A stretch of 64,000 bases of DNA from JBAZMA01 sp041649995. Lineage in GTDB: Bacteria; Omnitrophota; Gorgyraeia; Velamenicoccales; Velamenicoccaceae. Positions within the stretch are counted from its first letter, which is position 1; the number at the start of each line of letters is the position of its first letter. This document shows positions 1-8,665 of the stretch, piece by piece. Below the pieces are notes generated by a model that saw only the letters and a program-made list of their open reading frames with translations, made no database searches and was not told where the DNA came from. The DNA lies in assembly GCA_041649995.1 (NCBI GenBank), contig JBAZMA010000004.1, positions 1-64,000 on the forward strand. The letters run 5' to 3'. A program made the translations under genes and the position numbers.

Positions 1-230
1 GCCTCTGCCCCGGTTATGAGGGAATGATCAAGCATCAAAAAGTTCGGAGCCATCAACCTCTGGAAAAATGTGCTCTGAACTTTGCGAAGAGCATTCCCGA
101 ATCGCCTCTGCCCCGGTTATGAGGGAATGATCAAGCATCAAAAAGTTCGGAGCCATCAACCTCTGGAAAAATGTGCTCTGAACTTTGCGAAGAGCATTCC
201 CGAATCGCCTCTGCCCCGGTTATGAGGGAA
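1..230. repeat. 103-bp tandem repeat with internal hairpin, about 2.2 copies
   Basis: Two identical 103-bp units lie at 1-103 and 104-206, followed by the first 24 bases of a third at 207-230, after which the sequence diverges. Each unit can fold: in the first copy 20-26 (GGGAATG) pairs with 92-98 (CATTCCC), and inside it 39-50 pairs with 72-83 over 12 bp with one G-T wobble. The CATTCCC of one copy can also pair with the GGGAATG of the next copy across the junction. No gene is visible inside. The array may continue beyond the window, or may be a collapsed or duplicated contig edge. Confidence 0.9.
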
Positions 231-291
231 GAATTCCAGAAGAAATGATCGCCGGAAATTTGGGCTAAATCGAAAAAAAGGAGAGAGGATT

Positions 292-1023
292 TTGCAGAAT
301 TTAAATATCAAGGAAGAGCTCAGAAAACTTGCTGGTCTTCAAAAACTTGATTCTAAGATATTTTCCTTGAAACAAGAGGCGGCGAGACATCCGAAAATGC
401 AGCAAGATATTGACGCTGAATTTGAAGAGAAAAAAGCAACCTTCAAGGCCCTGGAGGAAAAAAAACAGAAGATCCAGCTGGCGCAGAAAACAAAAGAAAG
501 CGAGCTGGCCGTCAAGGAAGACAACATCAAGAAAACCCAGGGGCAGCTCGGACAGCTCAAAACCAACAAGGATTACCAGGCAAAGCTCGCCGAAATCGAG
601 AGCCTGAAGGCGGACAAATCCCTCATAGAGGAAGAGATCCTGAAATTGATGGATGATACCGAAGAGGCCAAACGTTCGGTAGAAGCGGAAAAAAAGGCGC
701 TGGAGGCGGAAGAGAAGACCTACCGCGACAGGAAGAAAGCCCTGGAAGAAAAAACACGCGAATTGGAAGGCTGCATCAACGACCTGGAAGGCCAGCGAAA
801 AATTTTGGTTTCTTCGGTCGAAAAAGAGATTTTGAAAGTCTATGAACATATCCTGCAGGGCCGGGAAGGATCGGCCCTGGTCCAGGTCATATCCAATTCC
901 TGCGAAGGCTGCCACATGCGCGTGCCCCATCAAGTCATTAACGAGATCAAAATGTACAGCCGGCTGATCACCTGTGAAAATTGTTCGCGGATCCTCTATC
1001 TGGAAGAGGACATCCTTACCTGA
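292..1023 (+). CDS. Coiled-coil protein with C-terminal C4 zinc ribbon (CT398-like)
   Basis: A 243-residue protein with a long charged coiled coil (about residues 20-185) and a C-terminal zinc ribbon with CEGCH near residue 205 and CENCS near residue 230. This matches the zf-RING_7/CT398 layout; in Chlamydia the family member CT398 (CdsZ) has been linked to sigma-54 and type III secretion proteins. The role here is unknown and may be as a scaffold or nucleic-acid-associated factor. The start is TTG, chosen because AGGAGAGAGG lies just upstream and the first ATG would truncate the coiled coil. RNase HI starts 3 nt after the stop, so the two are probably co-transcribed. Confidence 0.8.
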   Translation: MQNLNIKEELRKLAGLQKLDSKIFSLKQEAARHPKMQQDIDAEFEEKKATFKALEEKKQKIQLAQKTKESELAVKEDNIKKTQGQLGQLKTNKDYQAKLAEIESLKADKSLIEEEILKLMDDTEEAKRSVEAEKKALEAEEKTYRDRKKALEEKTRELEGCINDLEGQRKILVSSVEKEILKVYEHILQGREGSALVQVISNSCEGCHMRVPHQVINEIKMYSRLITCENCSRILYLEEDILT

Positions 1024-1026
1024 AAG

Positions 1027-1446
1027 ATGGACATCTACATCGACGGTTCTTCCATGGGAAATCCCGGCGACGCCGGGATCGGCGTCATCTTTACCGACGG
1101 CCAGGCGCCGGTCAAGAATATCTCGCGCTATATCGGCCATCAAACCAATAATTTTGCCGAGTATTCGGCCCTGATCGCCGCCCTGCAGGAAGCCCTGGTC
1201 ATGAAGATAAAACATATCCAGGTTTTTTCCGACAGCCAGCTTTTGTGCCGGCAGATCAACGGAGAATACAAAGTCAAAAACGATCATATCAGAAATCTCT
1301 TCGAACAGGCCAAGACCCTGCTGCGGGGATTCGAAACCTACCGCATCCAGGAAATCCCCAGAGAGAACAACAAGGGGGCCGATAAGCTGGCGCGGCTGGC
1401 CGTGAAAGAACAACGTTCCAAAACAGGCAGGGTAGCTGCCCCTTAG
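1027..1446 (+). CDS. rnhA: Ribonuclease HI family protein
   Basis: A 139-residue RNase H fold protein that would cleave the RNA strand of RNA-DNA hybrids. The four acidic catalytic positions are visible: D in YIDGSS at the N-terminus, E in NFAEYSAL, D in VFSDSQL and D in NKGADKLA near the C-terminus. The length fits short RNase HI proteins without an N-terminal hybrid-binding domain. It follows the zinc-ribbon gene by 3 nt. Its last roughly 29 nt overlap the predicted 5' end of RNase P RNA, so its final codons (encoding KTGRVAAP) also form one side of the P1 helix. Confidence 0.88.
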   Translation: MDIYIDGSSMGNPGDAGIGVIFTDGQAPVKNISRYIGHQTNNFAEYSALIAALQEALVMKIKHIQVFSDSQLLCRQINGEYKVKNDHIRNLFEQAKTLLRGFETYRIQEIPRENNKGADKLARLAVKEQRSKTGRVAAP

Positions 1447-1814
1447 GTCTTTTGGCCGGGGGAGGAAAGTCCGAGCTCTACAGGACAGCGCAGCGGCTAA
1501 TAACCGCCGTCTGGCATGCTTTGCGTGCCCAGACAGGATCCTTCGGTGAAAACCGGAGCCTTCGCAAGAAGGAGAGCCACAGAGACGAGTCCCCTTGCTT
1601 CGCAAGGGGGGTGAAACGCGGCAATCTCTGCGCAGAGCAATGCCAAGTAGGTCCTGACGTCCCGTATGACCGGGAATAGGATGGTCCGTCTGAAAATGCG
1701 AGTCAGGACGGGTTGGCTGCTAGACCTTGTTCAAGCGATTGACAAGGCGAGTCAAATAGCTATCGCTCCTGCAGCTTGCAGGAGGACAAAACTCGGCTTA
1801 TATGCCTGTTTTGA
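1418..1814 (+). ncRNA. rnpB: RNase P RNA (bacterial type)
   Basis: Catalytic RNA of RNase P, which matures tRNA 5' ends. The conserved GAGGAAAGTCCGAGCTC core (P4 5' strand) lies near 1462-1478, the CAGAGCAATGCCAAGTAGG region near 1637-1655, and the closing ACAAAACTCGGCTTAT near 1785-1800. Terminal helix P1 is 1420-1429 paired with 1803-1812, ten consecutive Watson-Crick pairs. The ends are inferred from P1. The 5' part overlaps the end of the RNase HI gene. A reading frame that crosses the RNA (1452-1679) is not a gene. Confidence 0.93.
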
Positions 1815-1817
1815 TGA

Positions 1818-1880
1818 GCCGCTAACTTAGGCTCTTAAAAAAGCATAGGTTAGCGGCCCCTCTTCGATGCGTGTTTTTTT
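1818..1880 (+). terminator. Terminator after rnpB
   Basis: A 9-bp perfect inverted repeat, GCCGCTAAC at 1818-1826 and GTTAGCGGC at 1849-1857, is followed after about 15 nt by a run of eight T at 1873-1880. The distance to the T run is longer than for a classical intrinsic terminator, but its position just after the RNase P RNA supports this role. Confidence 0.6.
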
Positions 1881-1907
1881 TGAAAAAGGAAACTGGGGAA
1901 TTAAGAT
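1880..1907 (+). promoter_or_regulatory. Possible promoter for yebC
   Basis: TTGAAA at 1880-1885, a 16-bp spacer and TAAGAT at 1902-1907 resemble a sigma-70 promoter between the rnpB terminator and yebC. The rest of 1908-2041 shows only short G+C-rich inverted repeats and no gene. Confidence 0.35.
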
Positions 1908-2041
1908 TCGAAGGAAACAAACTTCTTGCTTCTGATCATATCGCTGAGAGAAGCCGGGGTTTCCGCCGGAGGCGGATCCGCTGAAAAATTACGGCGGAGA
2001 TTAACAAGAAAACAGATTCAGCGGGAAATTGAGAGGATTTC

Positions 2042-2800
2042 ATGTCAGGACATTCAAAGTGGGCCAGTATCAAGCATAAAAAAGCGGCGATCGACGCCAA
2101 GCGCGGGCAACTCTTCACCAAGGTCATCAAAGAGCTTACGGCCGCGGCTCGTTCCGGCGGAGGGAACATGGACACCAATATCCGCCTGAGGACCGCCGTT
2201 CAAAAAGCCAAGGAAGCCAATATGCCCTGGGACAACATTGATAAAGCCGTCAAAAGAGGGACTGGCGAACTCCCCGGCATCACCTACGAAGAGGTCACCT
2301 ACGAAGGTTACGGCCCCGCGGGAGTGGCGATCATGATCGAAGTTGTCACGGACAACAAAAACCGCACGACCGCGGAACTGCGGAATATGATGTCCAAAAA
2401 AGGCGGGAATATGGCGCAGGCCGGCGCCGTCAGCTATCTTTTTCAGAAAAAAGGCTATGCAACGGTCGCCAGGTCCGCCATTGATGAAGACAAGCTTATG
2501 GATATCGCGCTCAATGCCGGCGCCGAAGACATGAAAACAGGGATAGACGAATATGAGATCACAACACAGCCGCAAGACCTGGAGAACGTAAAAGCCGCGC
2601 TCACGGAGAACAAAATCGCGTTCACCCAGGCCGAGATCACCATGGTGCCGACCACCAGCATCCGGATCACGGACAAAAACACGGCGACGAGCATCCTGAG
2701 CCTCATGGATGCCATGGAAGAACATGAGGACGTGCAGCACGTCTACGCGAATTTCGACATCCCGGACGATCTCATCACCGTAGCCGAGGAAGAAGCGTAA
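2042..2800 (+). CDS. yebC: YebC/PmpR family protein
   Basis: A 252-residue YebC/TACO1 family protein. The N-terminus MSGHSKWASIKHKKAAIDAK is diagnostic and the length is standard (about 245-250). Members act as translation factors that relieve stalling at proline-rich stretches, and some regulate transcription, often in Holliday-junction operons. A GAGAGG ribosome site precedes the ATG. ruvC follows after 2 nt, the common yebC-ruvC-ruvA order. Confidence 0.95.
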   Translation: MSGHSKWASIKHKKAAIDAKRGQLFTKVIKELTAAARSGGGNMDTNIRLRTAVQKAKEANMPWDNIDKAVKRGTGELPGITYEEVTYEGYGPAGVAIMIEVVTDNKNRTTAELRNMMSKKGGNMAQAGAVSYLFQKKGYATVARSAIDEDKLMDIALNAGAEDMKTGIDEYEITTQPQDLENVKAALTENKIAFTQAEITMVPTTSIRITDKNTATSILSLMDAMEEHEDVQHVYANFDIPDDLITVAEEEA

Positions 2801-2802
2801 AC

Positions 2803-3288
2803 ATGCTCATCCTGGGCATTGATCCGGGGCTCAATATCACCGGATACGGCCTGATCGAAGCCGACAGGAACGGATTCGTCCTTAAAGACAACGGCTTCAT
2901 CAAAACACGATTAAAGGACGGGATGCCTAAGAGACTGGCGCAGATCCACGCGGAATTGGCTTCGCTTTTGGACCGCGTAAAACCGCAGGCTATGGTCTTA
3001 GAAAAGCTCTACGCGCATTACAAGCATCCTTTGACGGCGTCGCTCTTAGGCCATGCCAGAGGCGTTATCTGCATGCTGGCGGAAGAAAAAAAAGTCCCTT
3101 TCTTTGAGTATCCCGCCACACAGGTCAAAAAAGTCACGACAGGCAGCGGCCACGCTTCCAAGATCCAGATCCAGAAAATGATAGAGCACACGTTCAGCCG
3201 CAAGAGCGAATCCTTAGGGCCCATGGATACGACAGACGCCATTTCACTGGCGGTCACGCACGCGCTGGTCAGCCGCACACGCTTATGA
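2803..3288 (+). CDS. ruvC: Holliday junction resolvase RuvC
   Basis: A 161-residue endonuclease that cuts Holliday junctions symmetrically after RuvAB branch migration. The catalytic acidic set is present: D7 in LGIDPGL, E67 in VLEKLY, D142 and D145 in MDTTDAIS. The length is typical. It lies 2 nt after yebC and overlaps ruvA by an ATGA. ruvB is not in this window. Confidence 0.94.
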   Translation: MLILGIDPGLNITGYGLIEADRNGFVLKDNGFIKTRLKDGMPKRLAQIHAELASLLDRVKPQAMVLEKLYAHYKHPLTASLLGHARGVICMLAEEKKVPFFEYPATQVKKVTTGSGHASKIQIQKMIEHTFSRKSESLGPMDTTDAISLAVTHALVSRTRL

Positions 3289-3914
3289 TCGCACGCATAT
3301 CGGGAAAGTTCATCGAAAAAGGCAAAAGCTCCGTCATTCTTGAAAACAACGGCCTGGCTTATGAAATCTTTTTGCCCGTCGTCACCCTCGGATCGATCGA
3401 AAAGCACGCGGACGAAAACGGCCATATGCGTTTTATCACTTACCATTACCATCACCTGGAGCCTTCCCGCAGCGTTCCGGTCTTGATCGGGTTCCTGAAT
3501 GAAGTCGAAAAAGAATTTTTTGAGGTGTTCATCACCGTTTCGGGAATTGGGCCCAAGGCGGCCTTAAGGGCCATCAACGCGCCCATTGCCGCGATCGCCC
3601 GGGCGATTGACGAGGGAGACTCCGATTATCTGAGGTCCTTGCCCGGCATAGGCCCGCAGAGGGCCAAGGAGATCATTGCCAAACTCCAGGGTAAGATCGG
3701 AAAATTCGGGCTCGTTCAGGATTTGACCGCATTCAAGCCGCCCAGCGGTCACAAGGACCTGCTGGAGGAGGCCATCGGCGTCCTCATGCAGCTGCAATAC
3801 AAAAAACATGAAGCCAGGGAGATGGTCCAGGAAGCCCTCAAAAAACAACCCGAGTGCAAAGATATCGAAGGGCTCCTGAATCTTGTCTATAAACAGAAGA
3901 TCCATAAACCTTAA
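3285..3914 (+). CDS. ruvA: Holliday junction DNA helicase subunit RuvA
   Basis: A 209-residue junction-binding subunit of the RuvAB branch-migration motor. Domain order is standard: an N-terminal OB fold, two helix-hairpin-helix motifs (VSGIGPKAAL and LPGIGPQRAKEI) and a C-terminal RuvB-interacting domain (EAIGVLMQLQYKKHEA). The ATG overlaps the ruvC stop, implying coupled translation. scpB follows 8 nt later. Confidence 0.94.
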   Translation: MIARISGKFIEKGKSSVILENNGLAYEIFLPVVTLGSIEKHADENGHMRFITYHYHHLEPSRSVPVLIGFLNEVEKEFFEVFITVSGIGPKAALRAINAPIAAIARAIDEGDSDYLRSLPGIGPQRAKEIIAKLQGKIGKFGLVQDLTAFKPPSGHKDLLEEAIGVLMQLQYKKHEAREMVQEALKKQPECKDIEGLLNLVYKQKIHKP

Positions 3915-3922
3915 AGGACCGT

Positions 3923-4651
3923 ATGGAAGAAATCCTCGATGCGGAAAGAATTAAATCGGCTATTGAATCGCTGATCTTTGTCAACAACAAACCCCTGCTC
4001 TTGGACGACATCAAAAAAGTGTTCCCGGACTTGGAGGCCGCGCAAATCCGCGAACTGACGGAAACGATCAAAAAAGATTATGAGGGCCGGGGAAGCGGCG
4101 TGCGGATCATCGAGATTGCCGGCGGCTTCCTGATGGCCACAGCCCCTGAAAACGCTTCCGTGATCAAAGAATTTTACAAGATCAAGCACACGGAAAAGCT
4201 CACCGGGCCGTCCCTGGAAACCCTGGCCATCGTAGCGTACAAACAGCCCGTGACCAGGATCGATATCGAAGCCGTTCGCGGGGTCAATTGCGACGGCGTG
4301 GTCCGCAGCCTGCTGGAAAAAAACCTTATCCGTATCGTGGGACGCAAAGAAGTCATCGGCAGGCCCTTCGTCTACGGAACCACGCATTTTTTTCTTGATT
4401 ATTTCGGGTTAAAGTCCCTTTCGGAACTGCCAAAAATAGAGGAATTCGCGCAGCAGGACATGTTGATGAATATGAAGCTGGCCAGCGGAGAAGGCGAAAT
4501 CACGCCGTTGTCCACGGAAGAGGAAGAAACCCTGAGGCTTCATCATGAGGCGGGCGCGCAGCAGGACGGCGCCCGGGAAAACAAGCAGGAGGAAACGCAG
4601 GCAGAGCCTCCGGCCAAGGAGACGACAGATGCCAATCCCAGGAATCCGTAA
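3923..4651 (+). CDS. scpB: Segregation and condensation protein B
   Basis: A 242-residue ScpB protein with two winged-helix domains, the kleisin-associated subunit of the SMC-ScpAB complex that compacts and segregates chromosomes. Typical motifs are LIFVNNKPL, LETLAIVAYKQPVTR and GRKEVIGRPFVYGTT. The last 60 residues are acidic, Gln/Glu-rich and probably disordered. The 3' end overlaps the pheA start by 23 nt in another frame. scpA is not in the window. Confidence 0.92.
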   Translation: MEEILDAERIKSAIESLIFVNNKPLLLDDIKKVFPDLEAAQIRELTETIKKDYEGRGSGVRIIEIAGGFLMATAPENASVIKEFYKIKHTEKLTGPSLETLAIVAYKQPVTRIDIEAVRGVNCDGVVRSLLEKNLIRIVGRKEVIGRPFVYGTTHFFLDYFGLKSLSELPKIEEFAQQDMLMNMKLASGEGEITPLSTEEEETLRLHHEAGAQQDGARENKQEETQAEPPAKETTDANPRNP

Positions 4652-5693
4652 GGATATTAACGCGATCGATCAGGAGATCGTCAGGCTGCTCAACAAAAGG
4701 GCTTCCAGAATCCTGCAAATCGGAAAATTGAAAACAAAGCTCGGACAGCCCATCTATGCGCCGGCCAGGGAAAAAGAAGTCCTGGACCGCATCGCAAGCC
4801 ACAATCCCGGGCCGCTGGAAAAAGAAAGCCTCGCGGCGATCTACCGCGAAATCATGAGCGCGTCGCTCGCCCTGGAAAAGCCCCTCTTGATTTCCTATCT
4901 GGGACCCCAAGCGACGTTCTCGCATCTGGCGGCCCTGAAAAAATTCGGATCGAGCGTTTCCTATCTTTCCTGCCATACGATCACGGATGTGTTCCTGGAA
5001 GTCGAGAGAGACAACGCCGATTACGGGGTTATCCCCATAGAGAATTCCATAGAAGGGGCCATTTCCCATACCCTGGATATGCTCGTCGACTCCGATCTTA
5101 AGATCTGTTCGCAGATCATGCTGGACATCTCGCACAACCTGTTGTCCAGATATCCAAAGACGTCCATCTCCAAAATCTATTCCAATCCCCAGGTCTTCGG
5201 ACAATGCCGTCTCTGGCTGGAAACAAATCTGCCCAAGGCGGATTTGATCGAAGTGGCCAGCACGACGAAAGCGGCCCAGATCGCCTCCCGGGAAAAGAAT
5301 TCGGCCTGCATCGCCTCTTTGCTGGCGGCCAGGGAATACGGGCTTAAGATCGTAGCCAAAGAGATCGAAGACAGCCCGCACAACATTACCCGGTTTTTGG
5401 TGGTCGGAAAAAGCGAAGCAGGCAAGACGGACCAGGACAAAACTTCGATCATGTTCTCCATCAAAGACAAAGTCGGCGCCCTGCATGACATGCTCCTGCC
5501 GTTCAAAAAATACGGCATCAACCTGACGAAAATCGAATCCAGGCCTTCCAAGCGCCGCGCCTGGGATTACTTTTTCTTTGTTGACCTCTCGGGCCACAAA
5601 GATGACGGAAAAGTCAAGAAGGCGCTTAATGAACTGGAAGAAAAGTGCAAGTTTCTGAAAGTGCTGGGGTCTTATCCCGTCAGCGATTGCTGA
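4629..5693 (+). CDS. pheA: Bifunctional chorismate mutase/prephenate dehydratase
   Basis: A 354-residue P-protein that converts chorismate to prephenate and then to phenylpyruvate. It has an AroQ-type chorismate mutase domain (about 1-85, INAIDQEIVRLLNKRA), a prephenate dehydratase domain (about 93-270, with GPQATFSH, PIENSIEG and NITRFLV) and a C-terminal ACT domain (GALHDML, ESRPSK), the usual Phe feedback site. The start at 4629 is chosen because AAGGAG lies 8 nt upstream and the protein then begins at the mutase domain; the longer frame from 4545 lies inside scpB. Confidence 0.93.
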   Translation: MPIPGIRKDINAIDQEIVRLLNKRASRILQIGKLKTKLGQPIYAPAREKEVLDRIASHNPGPLEKESLAAIYREIMSASLALEKPLLISYLGPQATFSHLAALKKFGSSVSYLSCHTITDVFLEVERDNADYGVIPIENSIEGAISHTLDMLVDSDLKICSQIMLDISHNLLSRYPKTSISKIYSNPQVFGQCRLWLETNLPKADLIEVASTTKAAQIASREKNSACIASLLAAREYGLKIVAKEIEDSPHNITRFLVVGKSEAGKTDQDKTSIMFSIKDKVGALHDMLLPFKKYGINLTKIESRPSKRRAWDYFFFVDLSGHKDDGKVKKALNELEEKCKFLKVLGSYPVSDC

Positions 5694-5715
5694 CCCCGGC
5701 CCTCGAAAGGCTCAA

Positions 5716-6804
5716 ATGCCCCTGATCCGCAAAGACATTGATTCGATCGACGCCTACAAACCCGGAAAACCCATTGAAGAGGTCAGGAGGGAGCTGGGAT
5801 TAAAAAGCGTCATCAAACTGGCCTCCAACGAAAACTCCCTCGGGTCCAGCCCCAAGGCCCTGGCGGCCATCCGCAAGACCCTGGGTCATCTGAACCGCTA
5901 TCCGGAAGGAAATTGCCCCGAACTCAGGAAACAGCTGGCCGGCGCCTTGAAGATCAGGGAAAACAATCTCCTGATGGGCAACGGCTCCGACGAACTGCTT
6001 GACATCATCCTGAAGGCCGTCAAAGAGCCGGAGGCGGAGATTGTCACCGCGGATATCACTTTCATCGAATACAGGATCAGCGCCCTTGTCAACGGCTTCA
6101 AGGTGACACAAGCGCCCCTGAAGGATTTCACCTATGACCTTGAGGCGATCGCCAAATGCATCACGCCAAAAACAAAGGCCGTTTTTATTGCCAATCCCAA
6201 TAATCCGACGGGAACCTATGTGACAGCCAGGGATGTGACGGCTTTTCTTAACCGCATACCCGAGGAAGTCCTGGTCGTATTCGACGAAGCCTACCTGGAA
6301 TTCGTGGAAGAAAAGGATTTTCCGGACACCCTGGCGCTGTTGTCTAAAAAAAATATCGTGATCTTAAGGACCTTCTCGAAAATTTACGGCCTGGCGGGAC
6401 TGAGGATCGGCTACATGATCGCCGCAGAGGATTTCATAGAGGCCTGTCAGAAGATCCGGCAGCCCTTCAATGTCAATTCCCTGGCCCAGGCCGCCGCGCG
6501 AGCGGCGTTAACGGACAAGGTCTTTGTGCGCAGAAGCCAGGCGCTGATCCATAAGGAAAAAAAGTTCCTCTGCGACGCCTTCTCCGAGCTGGGCATATGG
6601 TTTAAAAAGAGCGCGGCAAATTTCATTTTCATCAAAACGCAAAGGGATGCCCGTGAACTTTTTGCGGAGCTTTTGAAAAAGGGCGTCATCATACGCGAAA
6701 TGAGCCAATACGGCCTGAATAACTATTCCCGGGTGACAATCGGGACGCGGAGGGAAAACACCCTCCTGATCCAGTCGCTCCGGACCCTTAAAGGAGGTTT
6801 TTAA
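5716..6804 (+). CDS. hisC: Histidinol-phosphate/aromatic aminotransferase
   Basis: A 362-residue class I/II PLP aminotransferase of the HisC family. The PLP lysine lies in TFSKIYGLAGLRIGY, with NPNNPTG and FDEAYLEF upstream. HisC enzymes make histidinol phosphate, but many also transaminate phenylpyruvate and 4-hydroxyphenylpyruvate. Its place between pheA and the DAHP synthase, with no other his gene nearby, suggests it supplies the last step of Phe and Tyr synthesis. Dual function is inference. Confidence 0.88.
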   Translation: MPLIRKDIDSIDAYKPGKPIEEVRRELGLKSVIKLASNENSLGSSPKALAAIRKTLGHLNRYPEGNCPELRKQLAGALKIRENNLLMGNGSDELLDIILKAVKEPEAEIVTADITFIEYRISALVNGFKVTQAPLKDFTYDLEAIAKCITPKTKAVFIANPNNPTGTYVTARDVTAFLNRIPEEVLVVFDEAYLEFVEEKDFPDTLALLSKKNIVILRTFSKIYGLAGLRIGYMIAAEDFIEACQKIRQPFNVNSLAQAAARAALTDKVFVRRSQALIHKEKKFLCDAFSELGIWFKKSAANFIFIKTQRDARELFAELLKKGVIIREMSQYGLNNYSRVTIGTRRENTLLIQSLRTLKGGF

Positions 6805-6805
6805 A

Positions 6806-7822
6806 ATGATTATCGTTCTGCGTCCGGGCACCAAAAAGGCGGACATCGACCACATCCTCGAACGCGCCGAGAAATTAGGCCTCAAACCTCATATTTCCCA
6901 GGGGACGGAGAGAACGATCATCGGCCTGATCGGACCTGAAGACGCCCTCAGGGCGGTCCCCCTGGAGGCTTTTCACGGCGTTGAGAATGTGATCCCGATC
7001 CTGGCACCTTATAAACTTGTCTCGCGGGAATTCAAGAAAGAGAATTCCGTCATCTCCATAGGGGAACACCTGAAGATCGGCGGCAAAAAAATCATTGTTT
7101 TGGCGGGACCCTGCGCCATTGAAAACGAGGACCTGCTGCTGGAAATCGGAGAAAAAGCAAAATTCGCGGGGGCATCCATCCTGCGGGGAGGGGCTTATAA
7201 ACCGCGGACATCTCCTTACGCCTTTCAGGGCATGGGGCTGGAGGGACTCAAGATCCTTTCACGTGTCAGCAAAAAACTGAATATGCCGACCGTCACCGAG
7301 GTCATGGACGTGCGGGACGTCGGCACCGTCGCCCAATACGCCGACATCCTTCAGATCGGCGCCAGGAATATGCAAAATTTCAACCTCTTAAAAGAAGTGG
7401 GCTTGACACGCAAGCCGGTGCTCCTGAAGAGAGGGTTGGCGTCAACGGTCAAAGAACTGCTGATGTCCGCCGAGTACATCATGGCCGAAGGCAACCACCA
7501 TGTCATCCTTTGCGAACGCGGGATCCGGACGTTTGAAGACGCCACCCGCAATACGCTGGATGTCAGCGCCATCCCTGTCGTCAAACAGCTTTCGCACCTT
7601 CCCATCATTGCCGACCCGAGCCATGCCGCCGGAAAATGGAACCTCGTGGCGCCTTTGGCCTGCGCGGCCGTGGCCGCCGGGGCCGACGGACTCATCATCG
7701 AGGCGCACACGAAACCCGAAGAAGCGCTCTCAGACGGCGTTCAGTCGCTCTTACCCGAAAAATTGACCTCGCTCATGCAAAGCCTGGAAAAAATCGCCCT
7801 GGCCATCCACAGGGAAATGTAA
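6806..7822 (+). CDS. aroF: 3-deoxy-7-phosphoheptulonate synthase, type I beta
   Basis: A 338-residue DAHP synthase that condenses phosphoenolpyruvate and erythrose 4-phosphate, the first shikimate step. A ferredoxin-like N-terminal domain (about 1-70) precedes the barrel, which marks the I-beta class where this domain gives allosteric control. Core motifs are GPCAIEN, RGGAYKPRTSPYAFQG and DPSHAAGKW. AGGAGG precedes the ATG, hisC ends 1 nt upstream, and tyrA starts directly after the stop. Confidence 0.93.
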   Translation: MIIVLRPGTKKADIDHILERAEKLGLKPHISQGTERTIIGLIGPEDALRAVPLEAFHGVENVIPILAPYKLVSREFKKENSVISIGEHLKIGGKKIIVLAGPCAIENEDLLLEIGEKAKFAGASILRGGAYKPRTSPYAFQGMGLEGLKILSRVSKKLNMPTVTEVMDVRDVGTVAQYADILQIGARNMQNFNLLKEVGLTRKPVLLKRGLASTVKELLMSAEYIMAEGNHHVILCERGIRTFEDATRNTLDVSAIPVVKQLSHLPIIADPSHAAGKWNLVAPLACAAVAAGADGLIIEAHTKPEEALSDGVQSLLPEKLTSLMQSLEKIALAIHREM

Positions 7823-8665
7823 ATGAAAAAGCCGCTTTTCCAAAAAGTGTCCGTGATCGGCGTGGGTCTTTTGGGGGCCTCTATCGCGATGGCCCTCAAA
7901 GAACGAAAGTTAGCGGCTTCTGTCTGCGGCTATTTCCGTCATCGCAAAAAGATCGCCGTGGCCCTGCGCAAAAAAGCGGTCGACGAAGGCACCGACCGCC
8001 TGGACCAGGCGGTCCGGGGCGCGGAGCTGATCATCCTTTGCTCACCCGTAGAGGATATCATCGCGGTTTTGAAATGCTTGAAAAAAAACCCGGTCCCCGG
8101 GGCCCTGATCACGGATGTCGGCAGCACAAAACAGGAGATCGTCAAAGCTTCGGCGGGACTGAATTTTGTCGGAGGCCATCCCCTGGCCGGCTCGGAACGC
8201 GGCGGCATCGAATTCGCCAGGCCGGACCTCTTTGAACAGGCGCCGTGCATCCTGACCACAGACAGGGTGAGTCAAGATTCCCTGAGCAGGACTGCCGTGT
8301 TCTGGAAAGCCCTGGGCGCGAAAGTCGTGACCATGACATCCCGGCAGCATGACCAAGCCCTCGCCTTTACCAGCCATCTGCCGCACGCTTTGGCCTATGC
8401 CCTGATCGCGGCTGTCCCGGAGCGCTTCACGCGGTTTTCCGCCGGCGGCCTGAAGGACACGACGCGTATCGCCCTCTCGAAACCCGGGCTCTGGTCCGGG
8501 ATTTTTCTGACGAACCGCGGGGAAATCCTCAAGAGCCTTTCGGCCTTCGAGAAAAGCCTGAACGCGCTCAAAAGCGCGATCGCGGAAAACCGCAGGACAA
8601 CGCTTTTGCGCCTGCTGTCGCAAGCGCAGAAAAAACGGAATTCCTGCCTGCCTTTCTCCAAATGA
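7823..8665 (+). CDS. tyrA: Prephenate dehydrogenase
   Basis: A 280-residue NAD(P)-dependent dehydrogenase that oxidatively decarboxylates prephenate (or arogenate) to the tyrosine precursor. A Rossmann motif (VIGVGLLGASIA) opens the protein, followed by ITDVGSTKQEIV and GGHPLAGSERGG, hallmarks of the TyrA family. No C-terminal ACT domain is seen. The stop overlaps the cmk start by ATGA. The order tyrA-aroA-cmk common elsewhere is reduced here to tyrA-cmk. Confidence 0.92.
   Translation: MKKPLFQKVSVIGVGLLGASIAMALKERKLAASVCGYFRHRKKIAVALRKKAVDEGTDRLDQAVRGAELIILCSPVEDIIAVLKCLKKNPVPGALITDVGSTKQEIVKASAGLNFVGGHPLAGSERGGIEFARPDLFEQAPCILTTDRVSQDSLSRTAVFWKALGAKVVTMTSRQHDQALAFTSHLPHALAYALIAAVPERFTRFSAGGLKDTTRIALSKPGLWSGIFLTNRGEILKSLSAFEKSLNALKSAIAENRRTTLLRLLSQAQKKRNSCLPFSK

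Noticed and set aside
1..230. CRISPR array
   Set aside because: Units are directly adjacent and identical over 103 bp, with no variable spacers.
301..1605. 434-codon reading frame on the minus strand
   Set aside because: It lies opposite the zinc-ribbon, RNase HI and rnpB genes, all well supported on the plus strand; its protein is low-complexity Phe/Leu-rich.
1452..1679. 75-codon frame
   Set aside because: It falls inside RNase P RNA and has no ribosome site.
4500..5597. 365-codon frame on the minus strand
   Set aside because: Antisense shadow of pheA without motifs.
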